Source of the DNA: G963677085 sp963677085
GTDB taxonomy: Bacteria > Planctomycetota > Planctomycetia > Pirellulales > Thermoguttaceae
Length of the DNA stretch: 64,000 bases
NCBI GenBank assembly: GCA_963677085.2
Contig: CAXXFH010000006.1
Span: 558,001 to 622,000, forward strand
Reading direction: 5' to 3'
Shown: piece after piece, positions 7,995 through 17,073 of the stretch
Layout: each line of letters opens with the position of its first letter
How positions within the stretch are numbered: position 1 is the first letter of the stretch
Position numbers and translations under genes: made by a program
The notes under the pieces: generated by a model
The model's database searches: none
Seen by the model: the letters and a program-made list of their open reading frames with translations, nothing else
What the model was told of the DNA's origin: nothing

Positions 7995-9623
7995 TCATTC
8001 GTCTTCCGAGACCCCGCCGAGCAGCATCGACAGCTCTGGGCCTCGCGTGGCTCGGTAAACGGCGGCGTAGACCAGCATACAAACGGCCAGCGGTACGGCC
8101 ACCTCGACCAGTTTGTGCGTCAAGCCCGTGCCAGGGGGCAGCCAGGCTAGCGTGGTGTAGCCGGCGGCCGCCATTGCCGCCGTGGCCAGCAACGTACGAA
8201 CGATGGTCGCCGTCAGTGACGTCCACCGCAAGGGGCTACGGCGGCGCGAAAAAATGAACGTTAGCACGACCACCTGCACGGCCGCCGAGACCGACGTGGC
8301 CACGGCCAGCCCGCGTTCGGCGATCGGCCAGATGAGCGACAGATTCAGCGTGAGGTTCAGTCCGACCATCCAACCGGCCACCCGGGCGGGTGTGCCGCAG
8401 TCGCCCAAGGCGTAGAAGCCGCGGACCAGCACCGGCAGCGCGCAGAAGGCCCAAACGCCGGCGGAGTAGCAGGCGATCATCCGCGCGGCGCGAATCGTGT
8501 CTTCGGCCGTGAATTGGCCCCGCTCGAAAAGCAGTCGGGCCATCGGTTCGGCCAGCATGATCAGCCCCAGGCTGGCCGGTACACCGAGAAAGATCACCAG
8601 TCGCAGGCCCAGCGTCAAGTCGGTTCCCAGCCGGGCGTGTTCACCCCGGGCGGCGTGGCGGCTTAACAGCGGGAAAATCGCCGTTGCCACGGCCATGCCC
8701 AGCACACCCAGCGGAAAGTGGTACATCCGTTCGCCGTAGTAGGTAGCGGCGGCCGCGCCCTGGTCGAGCGGATAACGAACACCGCCGAGCCAGGCGATCT
8801 GCTGCGGCCCATCGGGCGTGGTGGCCAAGCCCCAGGCGATCAGGCTGTCGGCGAACGTGTTGATCTGCGTGGCCGCCAGACCGATCAACATCGGTGCCAT
8901 GGCCGCGCCGATTCGCCCGAGTGCTTCGCGGCTGCCGGCCAGATCGTAGTGATATCGAAAACCGTAGCTCCGCAGCACGGGTATCTGTACGAGCACCTGA
9001 AGCACGCCTGCAAGCACAATGGCCACGGCAAGCACATACGCTTGCGCCGCGCGACTCTCGGCAAAGTAGGGCGCAACCAGCCACGCGGCGGCCAGCCAGC
9101 AGACGTTCATTACCACGGGAATCAACGCCGGCACGGTAAAGTGTTGCAAGGCGTGCAAGGTGGTGGCCAGTTGGGCGGCCAGGCAGATCAGCAGAACATA
9201 GGGCAGCAGCACGGCCGAAAGGCCCAGCAACAGTTGGGTCCTTGGCGAGTCGGCCCAGAGGATCGAGCCGAGCGCGAAAAGACCCTCGCCGAAGACCACC
9301 AAAGCGGCCAGCAGCAGGGCCAGCCAAGTGAGCATTACGCTGGCCAGCCGCCAGGCGCTTTGCCGATCGCGTTCCAGCTCGGCCGAGAGGACCGGCAGGT
9401 AGCTGGCCGTAAGTGCCCCTTCGCCAAACAGCCGGCGAAAGAGGTTGGGGATGCGGTAGGCGATGACGAAAGCATCCATTGCGCTGCTGCCCGAGAGGCC
9501 CAGCAAGGCGGCCGTGGCCATGTCGCGGACCATCCCCAAGATGCGGCTAGTCAGGGTGCCCAGGCTGGTGATTCGCACGCCGCGCAGCAAAGGATGTCGT
9601 TTCGGAGAACTCATGGCGGCCAT
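7995..9623 (-). CDS. murJ: Lipid II flippase MurJ
   Basis: This 542-residue integral membrane protein of the MviN/MurJ family moves lipid II across the inner membrane for peptidoglycan synthesis. The N-terminus carries the family pattern SRILGMVRDMATAALLG and the arginine-rich RIPNLFRRLFGEGALTASYLP. About 13-14 hydrophobic segments follow, as in MurJ. The start at 9623 (or the ATG nine bases inside) fits. A peptidoglycan function fits modern evidence that planctomycetes keep a wall. It stands alone, convergent to nothing and divergent from the next secreted enzyme. Confidence 0.93.
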   Translation of the reverse strand: MAAMSSPKRHPLLRGVRITSLGTLTSRILGMVRDMATAALLGLSGSSAMDAFVIAYRIPNLFRRLFGEGALTASYLPVLSAELERDRQSAWRLASVMLTWLALLLAALVVFGEGLFALGSILWADSPRTQLLLGLSAVLLPYVLLICLAAQLATTLHALQHFTVPALIPVVMNVCWLAAAWLVAPYFAESRAAQAYVLAVAIVLAGVLQVLVQIPVLRSYGFRYHYDLAGSREALGRIGAAMAPMLIGLAATQINTFADSLIAWGLATTPDGPQQIAWLGGVRYPLDQGAAAATYYGERMYHFPLGVLGMAVATAIFPLLSRHAARGEHARLGTDLTLGLRLVIFLGVPASLGLIMLAEPMARLLFERGQFTAEDTIRAARMIACYSAGVWAFCALPVLVRGFYALGDCGTPARVAGWMVGLNLTLNLSLIWPIAERGLAVATSVSAAVQVVVLTFIFSRRRSPLRWTSLTATIVRTLLATAAMAAAGYTTLAWLPPGTGLTHKLVEVAVPLAVCMLVYAAVYRATRGPELSMLLGGVSEDE

Positions 9624-9857
9624 GGTAAAGGCTTCCGTCGGGCGAGGGAAGGGGAGAGGCCGCGGGAGCAGAGCCGAAAGCTGAAAGCGGAAAGCTGAAC
9701 GGGGATGCCGCTTGCGGCTTCGCCTTCGGAAGACGGGAAGTGGTCCGTTTTTTGCCCTCGGCCGAGTCTGCGATATACTGGAGGACCCCCGTTTTTGGCA
9801 GTCGACGTCACAGCGCGTCGCTGCCGAGCCCTAATGTAGTGCATCACTCAAATGGGA

Positions 9858-9943
9858 CGTTTTTCCGTGTGTGCCACTGGCTCTGCCAGTGCGGAGAATT
9901 CGGCGGCCAAGGGCACTGGCAGAGCCAGTGGCACACAAAAACG
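9858..9943. repeat. GTGCCACTGGC inverted repeat in a promoter region
   Basis: The left arm is GTGTGCCACTGGCTCTGCC and the right arm is its exact complement (GGCAGAGCCAGTGGCACAC), each then bounded by CGTTTTT and AAAAACG. It lies 70 bases upstream of the glycosidase-like gene. The rest of the 9624-10011 spacer has, near 9665-9735, a GCTGAAAGCGGAAAGCTGAA tract followed by the palindrome GCCGCTTGCGGCTTCGCC, and no gene. Confidence 0.8.
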
Positions 9944-10011
9944 ACCGAAATACAATCCCGCGATTCCGACACGCTGCCCTGACAAGCCAACCCGATCCAG
10001 GAGATGCCCTC

Positions 10012-12639
10012 ATGCTGCTGCGCACCACTCTGTTTGCCTTGCTGCCTAGTCTTGCCATGGCCGCAACCGCGTTGGCCGACGAGGCCGCGTTGTTTCCGTT
10101 TGTCGTTTCACACGATGCCCCGGCGAATGTGACCAACATCGCGTCGTGGCTCGATGCTCCGGCCGGCAAGCATGGGTTCATGCGTATCGAAAAGGGACAC
10201 TTTGTCGACGACCGCGGCCCGGTGCGGTTTTGGGCCACCAATTTTTCGATCCAGGCGTGCTTTCCCGAGCACGAACAGGCCGAGCAAGTGGCCGCCCGAC
10301 TTGCCCGTCTGGGAGTGAACTGCGTGCGGCTGCACCACATGGACGGCTACGTGATCTGGCAGGGCAGCCCGAACAAAACAATCATCAACGCCGACATGCT
10401 CGACAAGGTCGACTACCTGGTCTACCAACTCAAGAAGCACGGCATCTATGTGAACCTCAACCTGCACGTGTCCCGCTGGTTGGGCGACGCCGAGGGTTTC
10501 CCGCATCAGCAAGAACGTCCCAAGTACGACAAGGGCTTGGGCAATTTCGAGCCGCGAATGATCGAGCTGCAAAAGAAGTACGCCCGGGATTTGCTGACCC
10601 ATGTGAACCCTTACACCAAGTTGGCCTATGTCGACGAGCCGGCCGTGGCCATGGTCGAGATCAGCAACGAAGACTCGCTGTTTTCGATCTGGAGTGGCGG
10701 CAAACTAGATAACCTGCCGGAACCCTACGCCGGAACATTTCGCGCGTTGTGGAACGCTTGGCTGAAGAAGAAATACGGCACCACCGATAAGCTCCGCACG
10801 GCCTGGAAGTCGGGCGAGTATCCGTTGGGTGACGAGATCCTCACCGGCGGCGATTTTTCCTCGGGCAAGCTCGACAAGGCGTGGCACATGGAGCGCGACG
10901 ATCAGACCAAATACGAAGTGACGGTTGGCGACGAAGGCCCCAATGGCCAGAAGTGTTTGCGGATCGCTGTGGAGAGCAACGGTCGGGTGACCTGGCGTCC
11001 GCAGTTGGTTCAGGCTGGTTTTGCGGTGGAAAAAGGCACGCCCTACACGCTGAGCTTTGCCATTAAGTGCGACAAAAAGTGTACGCCGCGCGTCAACTGC
11101 ATCATGGCCCATCAGCCGTGGAGCGGGTTGGGTTTGACCGCCCGGGTGGACGCGACGACCGAGTGGACCCACCAGAATTTCACGTTCATTGCCAAAGACG
11201 ACGATACCAACGCCCGGGTAACGTTTACCGACCTGAAGCCGGGCGTTTACGAACTGGCCGACGTTTCGCTGCGCCCCGGCGGTATCGTGGGGCTGCAGCC
11301 GGGCGAAAGCCTTCAGGAGGGGAATCTGCCTGTGCTTCGGCGCACGCAACTCAACCAAACCGAGGCCGCGCGTTGCGATTTTATCGACTTCCTCTGGGAC
11401 ACCGAGCGCGACTACTGGTGGGGGATGGAAGATTTTCTCAAAGATGAACTGAAAGTGCGCGTGCCGATCAGCGGTACGCAGCTCAGCTACAGCCCGGCCT
11501 ATGTTCAGGCCCGGCTGGATTACATCGACGCCCACAGCTACTGGAACCATCCGCACTTCCCCAATCGGCCGTGGGACCGGAAGGACTGGTACGTCTCGAA
11601 TCGGGCGTTGGTGAATTACCCGGCCGGCACGTTGGGCGGTTTGGCTGGCCGGCGCGTGTTGGGGATGGCCTACACGGTGAGCGAATACAACCATCCGGCG
11701 CCGAACCACTACGCGGCCGAAGGATTCCCAATGATCGCCGCCTTTGGCGGTTTCCAGGGTTGGGACGGTGTGTTCACCTACACGTATGGTCACAGCACGA
11801 CCTACACGCCCGACAAAATCACGGGCTTCTTCGACGTGATGGGCGACACGAGCCGTTTGGTCCACCTGCCGGCCTGCGCGGCCATGTTCCTGCGTGGCGA
11901 CGTGGCGACGGCGCGGAAGATGATCGCCGTGCCCGTTTCTCCGCAGGGTGAGCGCGAGAACATCTACGAAGCGCTCAGCGCCTGGAAAGTGAACGCGGCC
12001 GGCCTGGGACTCGACGAGCGTTGGTCGATCGTTCACGCCATCGGCATGCAGCTCGAAGGCAAGTCGCCGCAGTTGGCCAAGACGACTGACGAATTGCCCG
12101 AGCCGTTGGAAGATCGCCAGGTGTTCGTATCCGACACGGGCCAGATTCGTTGGGATGTCTCCGAGCCGGACCATGGGGTATTCTCGGTCGACTCGCCGCG
12201 CAGCAAACTGTTGACCGGGTTCGTGTGCGGGAAGACCGTGAAGCTGGGTGGCGTGGAATTGAAGGTCGGCACGACTCGGCTCGGGGCGGCCACGATTACG
12301 ATGTTTTGCGTCGACGGCCGCGGGTTCGACCAGCCGGGTCGAATTCTCATTGCCGCCACCGGTTGGACCCAAAACACCGGCTGGCAGCAGCGGCCCTACG
12401 TTGAGGGGAATGACGAAAAGATCACCCTGGACGCCAACTGGGGGGCTGGGCCCGTGCTCTGCGAGGGCGTGCCGGCGACGGTTCGCCTGCCGGTAGCAGC
12501 CAATCGGGTGACTTTCTACCCGTTGGACCCTTCGGGCGCCCGCCGCTCGGCTGTCGCTTGTGGCCAGATCGAGGGGCAAGCGGCTCTCCCGCTCGAGCCG
12601 AAACACCGCACCGTCTGGTACGAAGTGGTAGTGGAGTAG
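10012..12639 (+). CDS. Secreted GH5-like (clan A) glycoside hydrolase with inserted carbohydrate-binding-like segment
   Basis: The chosen ATG follows CAGGAGA and gives 875 residues with a signal peptide (MLLRTTLFALLPSLAMAATA, cleaved after ALA). An upstream in-frame start at 9871 lies inside a repeat and is rejected. A TIM-barrel cellulase-type region starts at about residue 55 (GPVRFWATNFS, LGVNCVRLHHMDG). EISNED places a candidate acid/base Glu at about 220, and VSEYNHP a candidate nucleophile Glu at about 558. Between them (about 285-425) is a beta-sandwich segment resembling a CBM4/9 domain. Substrate is unknown; a plant or algal polysaccharide is plausible. No sugar operon surrounds it. 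Confidence 0.8.
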   Translation: MLLRTTLFALLPSLAMAATALADEAALFPFVVSHDAPANVTNIASWLDAPAGKHGFMRIEKGHFVDDRGPVRFWATNFSIQACFPEHEQAEQVAARLARLGVNCVRLHHMDGYVIWQGSPNKTIINADMLDKVDYLVYQLKKHGIYVNLNLHVSRWLGDAEGFPHQQERPKYDKGLGNFEPRMIELQKKYARDLLTHVNPYTKLAYVDEPAVAMVEISNEDSLFSIWSGGKLDNLPEPYAGTFRALWNAWLKKKYGTTDKLRTAWKSGEYPLGDEILTGGDFSSGKLDKAWHMERDDQTKYEVTVGDEGPNGQKCLRIAVESNGRVTWRPQLVQAGFAVEKGTPYTLSFAIKCDKKCTPRVNCIMAHQPWSGLGLTARVDATTEWTHQNFTFIAKDDDTNARVTFTDLKPGVYELADVSLRPGGIVGLQPGESLQEGNLPVLRRTQLNQTEAARCDFIDFLWDTERDYWWGMEDFLKDELKVRVPISGTQLSYSPAYVQARLDYIDAHSYWNHPHFPNRPWDRKDWYVSNRALVNYPAGTLGGLAGRRVLGMAYTVSEYNHPAPNHYAAEGFPMIAAFGGFQGWDGVFTYTYGHSTTYTPDKITGFFDVMGDTSRLVHLPACAAMFLRGDVATARKMIAVPVSPQGERENIYEALSAWKVNAAGLGLDERWSIVHAIGMQLEGKSPQLAKTTDELPEPLEDRQVFVSDTGQIRWDVSEPDHGVFSVDSPRSKLLTGFVCGKTVKLGGVELKVGTTRLGAATITMFCVDGRGFDQPGRILIAATGWTQNTGWQQRPYVEGNDEKITLDANWGAGPVLCEGVPATVRLPVAANRVTFYPLDPSGARRSAVACGQIEGQAALPLEPKHRTVWYEVVVE

Positions 12640-12810
12640 CGAGTTCGGAGTTGAAAGCCGCTTGCGGCTTCGCCCCGTCCTCGAAAAAACGGTAAAAACC
12701 GCAGTGTCGGGGGTGCCCTGGCACGGCGGCGGTGATTCGGCATAATAAGACGTTTCGCAAGGGACACGAGGAAGACGTCGTCGCGATTAAGCCGAGGAAC
12801 CGCCGCTGCC

Positions 12811-13071
12811 ATGGCCAAACGATCTGCGCATCAAGAGCGGATTATCCGCAACTACTACAAAAACCAAGACGCCATCATGATACAGCGTCTTGGCGACTTG
12901 GTCACCGATCTCTTTCTGGCCGAGGGCAAAGCCCGGGTGCGGCTCTGGAAACGTGTGACCGTTACCCTCGAAAAGCTCGAAATACCCAACGATCAGATCC
13001 AGCACCTCGTCCAAAGCGATAATCCCACGCTCGTGGCGAATTTGCTGAAGAAACTGCTGGAGAAATCGTAG
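12811..13071 (+). CDS. Small conserved-looking basic protein before thyX
   Basis: This 86-residue cytoplasmic protein is rich in Lys, Arg, Gln and Leu, begins MAKRSAHQERIIRNYYKNQD and is predicted to be mostly helical. It ends three bases before the thyX start, so the two genes are very probably translated from one message. No signal peptide or metal motif is visible and I do not recognise a named family. Codon use matches its neighbours. A nucleic-acid-binding role is possible given its charge, but that is only inference. Confidence 0.75.
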   Translation: MAKRSAHQERIIRNYYKNQDAIMIQRLGDLVTDLFLAEGKARVRLWKRVTVTLEKLEIPNDQIQHLVQSDNPTLVANLLKKLLEKS

Positions 13072-13074
13072 GAA

Positions 13075-13968
13075 ATGCCAAGTAATTCTGAAGTTCTACA
13101 AGCCCTGCGTTGGAAGAAGTTTTCCGTGCTCAACGACGGCTTCGTTTGCCTGGTTGATGCGATGGGCGACGACGAGGCCGTGGTGCAAGCCGCCCGGGTG
13201 AGCTACGGCGAAGGGACCCAGCGGGTGTCGGACGACCGTACGCTGATTCGCTACTTGCTGCGGCACTGGCACACGACGCCCTTCGAGATGGCCGACGTGA
13301 AACTGTTGGTCCGCGTGCCGATGGACTGCTGGCGCCAATGGATTCGCCACCGCACGGCCTCGGTCAACGAATACAGCACGCGCTATTCCGTGGCGATCGA
13401 CGCCATGCAGACCACGGCGCCGGAGGACTGGCGCCAACAGGCCAAGTCGAATCGCCAGGGCAGCGAAGGGATGATCGACTCCAGCGCCGGCGCCGAGTTG
13501 ACGGCGGTTGAAGCTGAATTGCAGCATCGCGCCCGGGAGGTTTATCAACAACGTCTCGAAAAAGGCGTGGCTCGCGAACAGGCCCGCAAGGACCTGCCGT
13601 TGTCGACCTACACGGAAGCCTACTGGAAGGTCGACCTGCACAACCTGCTGCACTTTCTCTACCTGCGGATGGACGAGCATGCCCAGCAGGAGATTCGGCA
13701 GTACGCCACGGTGATCGGCCGCGAGATTGTTCGGCCGTTGTTTCCCGCCGTGTGGGAAGCCTTCGAAGATTACCGCTTGCAGGCGATGGCCTTAACGCGG
13801 CTCGACCAAGGGGTGATCGCCCGTCTGGCCGCTGCCGGTCAGGTGCCTGCCACTGACGAACAATTCCTCGCCGCCGGCGACCCTACGTGGGCCGAGTTGA
13901 AACGCTGCCGCGAACGGGACGAATGCCGCGAGAAGCTCGTGCGGCTGGGGTTGTTGCAAGGGAATTAG
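13075..13968 (+). CDS. thyX: FAD-dependent thymidylate synthase
   Basis: ThyX methylates dUMP to dTMP with methylene-tetrahydrofolate, FAD and NADPH. The diagnostic RHRx7S motif is present as RHRTASVNEYS, with Arg91, His92, Arg93 and Ser101. The region also carries the STRYS continuation that contacts dUMP and FAD. At 297 residues it is longer than many ThyX proteins (about 220-250), with extra sequence at residues 120-165 and at the C-terminus. No thyA is seen in the window. It lies between the 86-residue gene and a CaMKII-AD-like gene, likely in one operon. Confidence 0.94.
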   Translation: MPSNSEVLQALRWKKFSVLNDGFVCLVDAMGDDEAVVQAARVSYGEGTQRVSDDRTLIRYLLRHWHTTPFEMADVKLLVRVPMDCWRQWIRHRTASVNEYSTRYSVAIDAMQTTAPEDWRQQAKSNRQGSEGMIDSSAGAELTAVEAELQHRAREVYQQRLEKGVAREQARKDLPLSTYTEAYWKVDLHNLLHFLYLRMDEHAQQEIRQYATVIGREIVRPLFPAVWEAFEDYRLQAMALTRLDQGVIARLAAAGQVPATDEQFLAAGDPTWAELKRCRERDECREKLVRLGLLQGN

Positions 13969-13983
13969 AGAGGAGTATCTGCC

Positions 13984-14406
13984 GTGTTTCCGATGCCCGG
14001 TTTTGACGAGGGTACCGAGTCCGATTCTACGGTAGCCACCCTATTGCGGCTCAATCAGCAGTTGCTCGACGCGATCGCTTCGGGCGATTGGGATATCTAC
14101 GAGAAGCTTTGCGACCCGGCCTTATCGGCCTTTGAGCCCGAGGCGCGAGGGCAGCTTGTCGAAGGGATGGACTTCCATCGTTTCTACTTCGATTTGCCGA
14201 AGGCGGAAGGACCGTGTACGACAACCATGTCGTCGCCTCACATTCGCCTAATGGGCGACGTGGCCGTGATCAGTTGCGTGCGACTCGTCCAGCGACTCGA
14301 CGCCGACGGGCAGCCGGTCACCGGCCGTTCGGAAGAAACCCGGGTGTGGCATCGAGCCGAAGGCCAATGGCGACACGTCCATTTTCACCGTTCGACCAAC
14401 GTTTAA
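13984..14406 (+). CDS. CaMKII association-domain-like (SnoaL/NTF2 fold) protein
   Basis: The 140-residue protein starts at GTG, 9 bases after GAGGAG, and follows thyX by 15 bases. The pattern LLRLNQQLLDAIASGDWDIY, then EPEARGQLVEGMDFHRFYF and a final VWHRAEGQWRHVHFHRS matches the association-domain family of calcium/calmodulin kinase II, a cone-shaped NTF2-like fold that oligomerises. No kinase domain is attached, as in bacterial members. Its ligand and job are unknown. The stop overlaps the stop of the convergent rhomboid gene by four bases. Confidence 0.8.
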   Translation: MFPMPGFDEGTESDSTVATLLRLNQQLLDAIASGDWDIYEKLCDPALSAFEPEARGQLVEGMDFHRFYFDLPKAEGPCTTTMSSPHIRLMGDVAVISCVRLVQRLDADGQPVTGRSEETRVWHRAEGQWRHVHFHRSTNV

Positions 14407-15179
14407 CGGACGGGCGCTTCGTCTTGCTCAGCAGGCGGTTGGAAAAACTGCCGTTGTAGTTGCCGTTGCCGCTTGATCTTTTGGGCCTGTTCGTAGCCGA
14501 CGTGGCCTGGGCAGGCGATTAGCACGGCCAGCACGACGGCCGTGGCAAGGCCGGCCGCCAGAAGCCAACGCCAGCGGTGTGTTCGGTTGAAAATGGCTTC
14601 GCCGTACAGCAGCCCAAAGAAGAAGCCCGCGCCGTGGGCGAAATTGGCCACGTTCATCACTTCCAACTTCGTCATCACGATGCAGAGGAAGAACCAGGCG
14701 ATGAGAATCTGCGCCGTGGACGTGTCGCAGACGTTGTAGAACTGCGGGTGCCAACGCCGTCCGACCAGCAAGACGCCGAACAGCCCGTAGATCACGCCCG
14801 AGAGGCCCACGATCATGACCGGCTCTTCCAGCGAGTATCCCCCGATGATGTACTCTGGCAGCATCGACACGTAGCACAACAGCACGAACAGCGCGAGAAA
14901 TTTACCGGAGCCGAAGTGGCGCTCCAGCGTGGTGCCGAAGATGTACGTCCAGGCACAGTTGAAAACAGCGTGCAGAAGGCTGCCGTGCATCAGACAACTG
15001 GTGAAGGGACGCCAGAGTTCGCCCAGCCAGATGTAAGCCAGGATGCCAAAGTATTCATTGTAGAGACGAACCCGCAGACCTTCGTCAAACGTGCAGACCA
15101 ACTCTAACACAGCGGCGATGGCCACGAGGGTTACCGTCACCGGAGTGCGTCGGTAGTCGAACTGGGGGAGTATGGGCAT
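14403..15179 (-). CDS. Rhomboid family intramembrane serine protease
   Basis: The 258-residue protein starts at the ATG for MPILPQFDYRRTPVTV; an upstream extension to 15278 passes through spacer repeat and is rejected. Six or more transmembrane helices are visible. The catalytic serine is in GLSGVIYGLFG (Ser127) and the catalytic histidine in HGAGFFFGLLYG (His182). The loop CLMHGSLLHAVFNCAWTYIF supplies the HxxxN-type oxyanion element. It cleaves membrane proteins within the bilayer; its substrate is not known. It is convergent with, and overlaps by four bases, the CaMKII-AD gene. Confidence 0.9.
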   Translation of the reverse strand: MPILPQFDYRRTPVTVTLVAIAAVLELVCTFDEGLRVRLYNEYFGILAYIWLGELWRPFTSCLMHGSLLHAVFNCAWTYIFGTTLERHFGSGKFLALFVLLCYVSMLPEYIIGGYSLEEPVMIVGLSGVIYGLFGVLLVGRRWHPQFYNVCDTSTAQILIAWFFLCIVMTKLEVMNVANFAHGAGFFFGLLYGEAIFNRTHRWRWLLAAGLATAVVLAVLIACPGHVGYEQAQKIKRQRQLQRQFFQPPAEQDEAPVR

Positions 15180-15463
15180 TGTGAGGGGACAGAGACTAGG
15201 GGGTAGGGGGGCGGGGAATATCATCCAAGCCCACCGGTTGCAGCCGGAGGGTCCACCCGCTTCCATGTGGGAACGCACTTTGGCGACACTTTGCGTCGAT
15301 TGTGGCAGGAATCCGTGGCGCTGCCAAGCTCACATGACGTGAAGCGGGGGAACCCCACAAAGCCGCGATCGCTGGTCGCGCCCAGCGAGACCCCGGAGGA
15401 AATCGCGAAACACCCGTTGACGGAACCAAGAGTCGGTCCATCAGGCTTGAAATTGCGTGGACT

Positions 15464-15526
15464 GGGTGCCACGGGCTGCTCGTCAGCCAGTGCTGAGCAC
15501 AGTCATACAAGCTGTCCGTGGCACCC
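15464..15526. repeat. GGGTGCCA...TGGCACCC element with a different interior
   Basis: The element is bounded by GGGTGCCACGGGCTGCT and GTCCGTGGCACCC. Its outer ends match the other elements, but the interior (GTCAGCCAGTGCTGAGCAC) does not. The spacer 15180-15664 also has a purine tract at 15183-15215 and the palindrome GCCGCGATCGCTGGTCGCGC near 15361. No gene is visible there. Confidence 0.7.
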
Positions 15527-15664
15527 GGCACGCGGTTTTTTAGGGCCGCCACATCGGTCTTTGCCCACCGGAGGGATGTCCGTATAATCGGGCTTCCTTA
15601 TTGAGGGCTACGCTATCGCGCAGACATCAATAAACCAAGTGGCTTCTGCCTCGGGAGGACTGCG

Positions 15665-16471
15665 ATGCGTTCGATCGCCGTGATGAACCAGAAGGGTGGT
15701 GTTGGCAAGACAACGACCGCTGTGAATCTCAGCGCCGCGTTGGCCGACTGCGGGTTGCGGGTTTGCCTGATCGACCTCGATCCCCAGGCACACGCGACGT
15801 TGCATGTCGGGCTGGAACCACTGCCCGAGCAACCGTCGATCTACGACGTCCTCTCCAATCGTGCCTCATTGGCCGACGTGCGCCAACAGGTGAGCGAGAA
15901 CCTTTGGGTCGTAGGCTCCACGCTCGACCTGGCGGCGGCCGAGATCGAGCTTTCCGGCGTGGTGGGGCGCGAAATCATCCTCCGCGACAAGCTGCGCGAA
16001 GATACCGAGCAGTTCGACTACTTGTTGATCGACTGCCCGCCGTCGCTGGGTATCCTCACCCTAAACGCCCTGGCTGCCGTGGAAGAGGTATTCATTCCGT
16101 TGCAGCCGCACTTTCTTGCCTTGCACGGGCTGAGCAAGCTGCTCGAGACGATCGAACTCGTGGCGCTGCGGCTCAACGACCGGCTGCGGCTCAGCGGCGT
16201 GGTGCTTTGCATGTACGATGCCAACACCCGACTGGCCGCGGAAGTGAGCCAGGACGTTGCCGACTTTTTCGCCGCCGCGAAACAACGGACAACGCCTTGG
16301 GCACAGGCCGAGATTTTCCACACGGCGATCCGTCGCAATGTACGCCTGGCCGAGGCGCCCAGCTTTGGCCAACCGATCTTCCAATACGCTCCCACCTCGA
16401 ACGGTGCCGAAGACTACCGGCTGCTGGCCGGCGAGGTCCGCGGCGAACGGGTCGAGACGGCGACGGCGTAG
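15665..16471 (+). CDS. ParA/Soj family ATPase (orphan)
   Basis: The 268-residue protein starts after GGGAGG. It has the deviant Walker A motif KGGVGKTTTAVNLSAALA (residues 11-17 core), the DLDPQAHAT motif and DYLLIDCPPSLG (Walker B region). This is the chromosome or plasmid partitioning ATPase fold, which dimerises on DNA with ATP. No ParB gene is next to it, so it may instead position another cargo, as in MinD-like or ParA-like orphan systems. Its role in DNA segregation is therefore unproven. Confidence 0.88.
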   Translation: MRSIAVMNQKGGVGKTTTAVNLSAALADCGLRVCLIDLDPQAHATLHVGLEPLPEQPSIYDVLSNRASLADVRQQVSENLWVVGSTLDLAAAEIELSGVVGREIILRDKLREDTEQFDYLLIDCPPSLGILTLNALAAVEEVFIPLQPHFLALHGLSKLLETIELVALRLNDRLRLSGVVLCMYDANTRLAAEVSQDVADFFAAAKQRTTPWAQAEIFHTAIRRNVRLAEAPSFGQPIFQYAPTSNGAEDYRLLAGEVRGERVETATA

Positions 16472-17073
16472 GGCGGCAGGGCCGCCAACCAAATGGCGCT
16501 ACCGCACCCGCACTAAGAACCCGCTTCCGTTGGTCGCTAATTTTTGTCAAAAAGTTAACGATCTTGGAAGTTGGTAGCGTAGGGGGCCGACCACCTTGAC
16601 TTTGCGTAGGCATGGTACCCAAGACGCCACGCAATCGTGAAACGCGCTCGAAATGCGTCTTCGCGGTTGTTGCACGGGCCGTGCGGTTCGTTTTGTTTCG
16701 GTAAACTCTACGGCCGTGGCCGCCGCATTCTCGCACCATTCTAGTAGCCTTTTCGGTCGTAAACGGGGGAGGTGCAAACGTCTCCTCCGGCAGATCGAAA
16801 ACGACTGATTCGCTGCCGACAACCGGCCATCTTTGACCTTCTCGTAGCGGTTTTTGCGGTTGTGCGTGAGGCTTGTTCCGGTTGTTCGGAACTGTATCGC
16901 TGCGGTCTGATATACCCTTTGCGCGGTGGCGCCGGTAGCGACGATTGCCGCATGGGAGGTCCAGGGAATCGGCTCAAGGTGGGGCGAATTGTGCGAATCC
17001 CCGCCACTGCGGACGACGATGACTTCTGCGAGCAAATGGCATTGGTCAAACTCAATCGAAAGGAGTCCGCAGA
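16472..17073. other. Gene-free spacer with a repeat and the BBP7 leader
   Basis: The first part (about 16475-16570) is a repeat copy containing GGGCCGCCAACCAAATGGCG and the inverted core CCGCTTCCGTTGGTCGC followed by TTTTTGTCAAAAAGTTAACG. From 16600 to 16900 nothing coding is seen. Near 16976-17020 a hairpin (GGTGGGG against CCCCGCC, 14-base loop) lies in the probable untranslated leader of the porin gene. No recognised riboswitch is claimed. Confidence 0.55.

Noticed and set aside
16920..17065. Possible cobalamin riboswitch upstream of the BBP7 porin
   Set aside because: AGGGAA, AATCC, CCGCCACTG and GATGAC occur in a B12-like order, but the segment folds more simply as a GGTGGGG/CCCCGCC hairpin and the final conserved AGxCAGGA-type end is missing. 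An Infernal search with RF00174 would settle it.
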